DNA of 7,000 nucleotides from Candidatus Sulfotelmatobacter sp. (GTDB lineage: Bacteria > Acidobacteriota > Terriglobia > Terriglobales > SbA1): assembly GCA_030151135.1 (NCBI GenBank), contig JASLEQ010000786.1, positions 1 through 7,000 of the forward strand. The letters are read 5' to 3'. Below are positions 6,303 to 7,000 of the stretch, one piece after another. Numbering within the stretch: position 1 is the stretch's first letter; each line of letters begins with the position of its first letter. The translations under genes and the position numbers were made by a program. The notes under the pieces were generated by a model. The model searched no databases and was not told the origin of the DNA. It saw nothing but the letters and a program-made list of their open reading frames with translations.

Positions 6303-6450
6303 AGGAGCGAACAAATGAAGATCCAAAGAATCGTCACTGCCGAGGGCAGGACTGGCGTAGCCACTCGAACCGATCATCGACACAGCAACAGCTGACTTTC
6401 TCACCAACATTTGGGGATTCGACAAAGTTCCCGTTTTGCCGCTGACGCTA
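6303..6450 (+). pseudogene. Start of an unidentified gene: good ribosome binding site, frameshift, truncated
   Basis: AGGAG (6303-6307) sits 7 nt before ATG 6315, a proper translation start, 37 nt after the stop of the SDR remnant. The frame reads MKIQRIVTAEGRTGVATRTD and ends at TGA after 26 codons. One frame over, from 6361, the sequence becomes protein-like: PLEPIIDTATADFLTNIWGF then DKVPVLPL, running to about 6445. A one-base insertion near 6350-6361 would explain this: one ancestral reading frame of about 45 residues, now split. I do not recognise the family. The spacing suggests it was the next gene of an operon behind the SDR. Beyond 6450 a different SDR fragment begins, so the rest of the gene is lost. 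Confidence 0.45.
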
Positions 6451-6451
6451 G

Positions 6452-6701
6452 GTCAAGCAGACGTTCGGCAAGCTCGATGTGCTGTTCGTCAACGCGGGAC
6501 TAGGGCGATTTGTCCCCTTTGAGTCAGTGACCGAGCAAGGCTACGACGAGATGCTCGACCTGAACGCCAAGGGACCGTATTTTATCGTCCGGAAACTGGC
6601 GGCGCTCATGCCCGAGGGAAGTTCGGTGGTCTTCACCACTTCGATCGCCAACGTGAAGGGGGATGCCGAACTTGAGCGCCTATGCCGCTGCCAAAGCATC
6701 T
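6452..6701 (+). pseudogene. Middle part of a FabG-like SDR, broken by a G-run frameshift
   Basis: The frame reads VKQTFGKLDVLFVNAGLGRF (with the NAG motif), the helix-4 Asn in LDLNAKGPYF, and catalytic-Ser region GSSVVFTTSIANVKG. Then a run of five G (6658-6662) shifts the frame: in the next frame the sequence continues MPNLSAYAAAKAS, giving the catalytic Tyr (6681-6683) and Lys (6693-6695) of YxxxK. With four G instead of five the two parts join perfectly. The cofactor-binding N-terminus and everything after YxxxK are missing; a TAG (6449-6451) lies directly upstream. It resembles the same FabG-like group as the remnant at 5948-6277, but both contain YxxxK, so they cannot be two halves of one gene and must derive from two copies. 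Non-functional. Confidence 0.78.
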
Positions 6702-6902
6702 GAGGTCGGAATCGGTAACCCGAAAATATTGAAACCTGACTTGTTCATCGAACAAACGATCGATGGGCACGACAGTCGCATACACGATAAATCGCAGCAA
6801 TCGGCCGCCCGGTTCGTGAAAGGTTGCAGGGGGTTGCGGAGGTGCGCCACTCCTGCGCAACCGACAAGCCCTCAATGCGGCTTCGCGTCTGGAAATTCTT
6901 CT
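6702..6902. other. Region without an assignable gene
   Basis: Similarity to the SDR fragment stops here. Both strands are open in one register for much of the stretch. On the minus strand 6842-6723 reads PPQPPATFHEPGGRLLRF, then IVYATVVPIDRLFDEQ, which faintly recalls the end of a cupin domain but is too short to assign. The plus-strand reading is Cys, Arg and Ser rich and looks non-coding. It may be one more gene shard plus the 3' flank of the minus-strand gene that begins at 6903. Confidence 0.3.
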
Positions 6903-7000
6903 TTAGTCGTTAAACAAATGAGCGGCGTGAGTGATCGCTGCTCCTGCTCTCATCGCCGCAGCAACTGTCGCTGTTTCAGAGAGCATCTTGTCTGTCGCAC
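6903..7000 (-). CDS. C-terminal end of an unidentified protein (5' part outside window)
   Basis: Reading in from the right edge on the minus strand, 31 codons are open and end at TAA (6905-6903). The peptide includes DKMLSETATVAAAMRAGAA and ends ITHAAHLFND. It is Ala-rich, amphipathic and helix-like with normal GC-rich codon choice, as expected for the tail of a real soluble protein; the plus-strand alternatives look worse (Cys/Arg-rich, or interrupted by a stop). No family can be named from this much. It might equally be another remnant, given the neighbourhood. Confidence 0.4.
   Translation of the reverse strand, partial: ATDKMLSETATVAAAMRAGAAITHAAHLFND

Noticed and set aside
6663..7000. 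Plus-strand frame open from the SDR frameshift to the window edge
   Set aside because: After YAAAKAS it shows no SDR pattern and becomes Cys, Arg and Ser rich; it is antisense to a more protein-like minus-strand end.
2940..7000. Insertion sequence, integrase, tRNA attachment site or CRISPR array to explain the mosaic
   Set aside because: No transposase or recombinase motif, tRNA-like fold or regularly spaced repeats were found by reading either strand.

Overview
The window looks like an accessory stretch of a GC-rich soil-type bacterium, most likely Acidobacteriota (class Terriglobia). That placement is inference. It rests on an exported TPR-like/DUF1579-type protein beside a membrane SpoIIE-type phosphatase, a remnant of an Oar-like TonB-dependent receptor (a family greatly expanded in that phylum), and overall GC-rich codon use. 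No rRNA, tRNA, CRISPR array or complete mobile element is visible.

Layout. (1) 1-2939 is ordinary and well preserved. An exported TPR-like plus DUF1579-like protein (plus strand, 5' end outside the window) converges, 19 bp away, on a 660-residue sensor protein (minus strand). That protein has a jelly-roll-like periplasmic domain, about seven membrane helices and a cytoplasmic SpoIIE/PP2C phosphatase with all metal-site motifs. (2) 2940-3872 holds no intact gene. It is a mosaic of short, still recognisable pieces of unrelated proteins on both strands: the first Rossmann loop of a type II NADH dehydrogenase-like flavoprotein, a stretch of an Oar-like TonB-dependent receptor, and a stretch resembling a di-haem cytochrome c peroxidase. 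(3) 3873-4864 is a TetR-family repressor gene (minus) divergent from a dead short-chain dehydrogenase/reductase (SDR) gene (plus) with two in-frame stops. Between them lie overlapping divergent promoter elements and a repeated TAGTTC-containing motif that may be the operator. (4) 4999-5925 is the only intact SDR. It is visibly AT-richer than its surroundings and sits directly downstream of the dead SDR, so it may now be served by the same TetR-controlled promoter. (5) 5926-6902 is a second graveyard: the C-terminal half of a FabG-like SDR, the start of an unidentified gene with a good ribosome binding site but a frameshift, and the middle of another FabG-like SDR broken by an extra G in a G-run. 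(6) 6903-7000 holds what looks like the last 31 codons of a minus-strand gene entering from the right.

Working together: the best-supported functional unit is the TetR regulator plus the intact SDR, a typical redox or detoxification regulator-enzyme pair in which the original enzyme seems to have decayed and a foreign relative of the same subfamily stands in its place. Most of the window right of 2940 is best read as a recombination and decay hot spot. I do not see convincing evidence for a new multi-gene system; the SDR replacement behind a retained repressor and promoter is the most interesting structure here.
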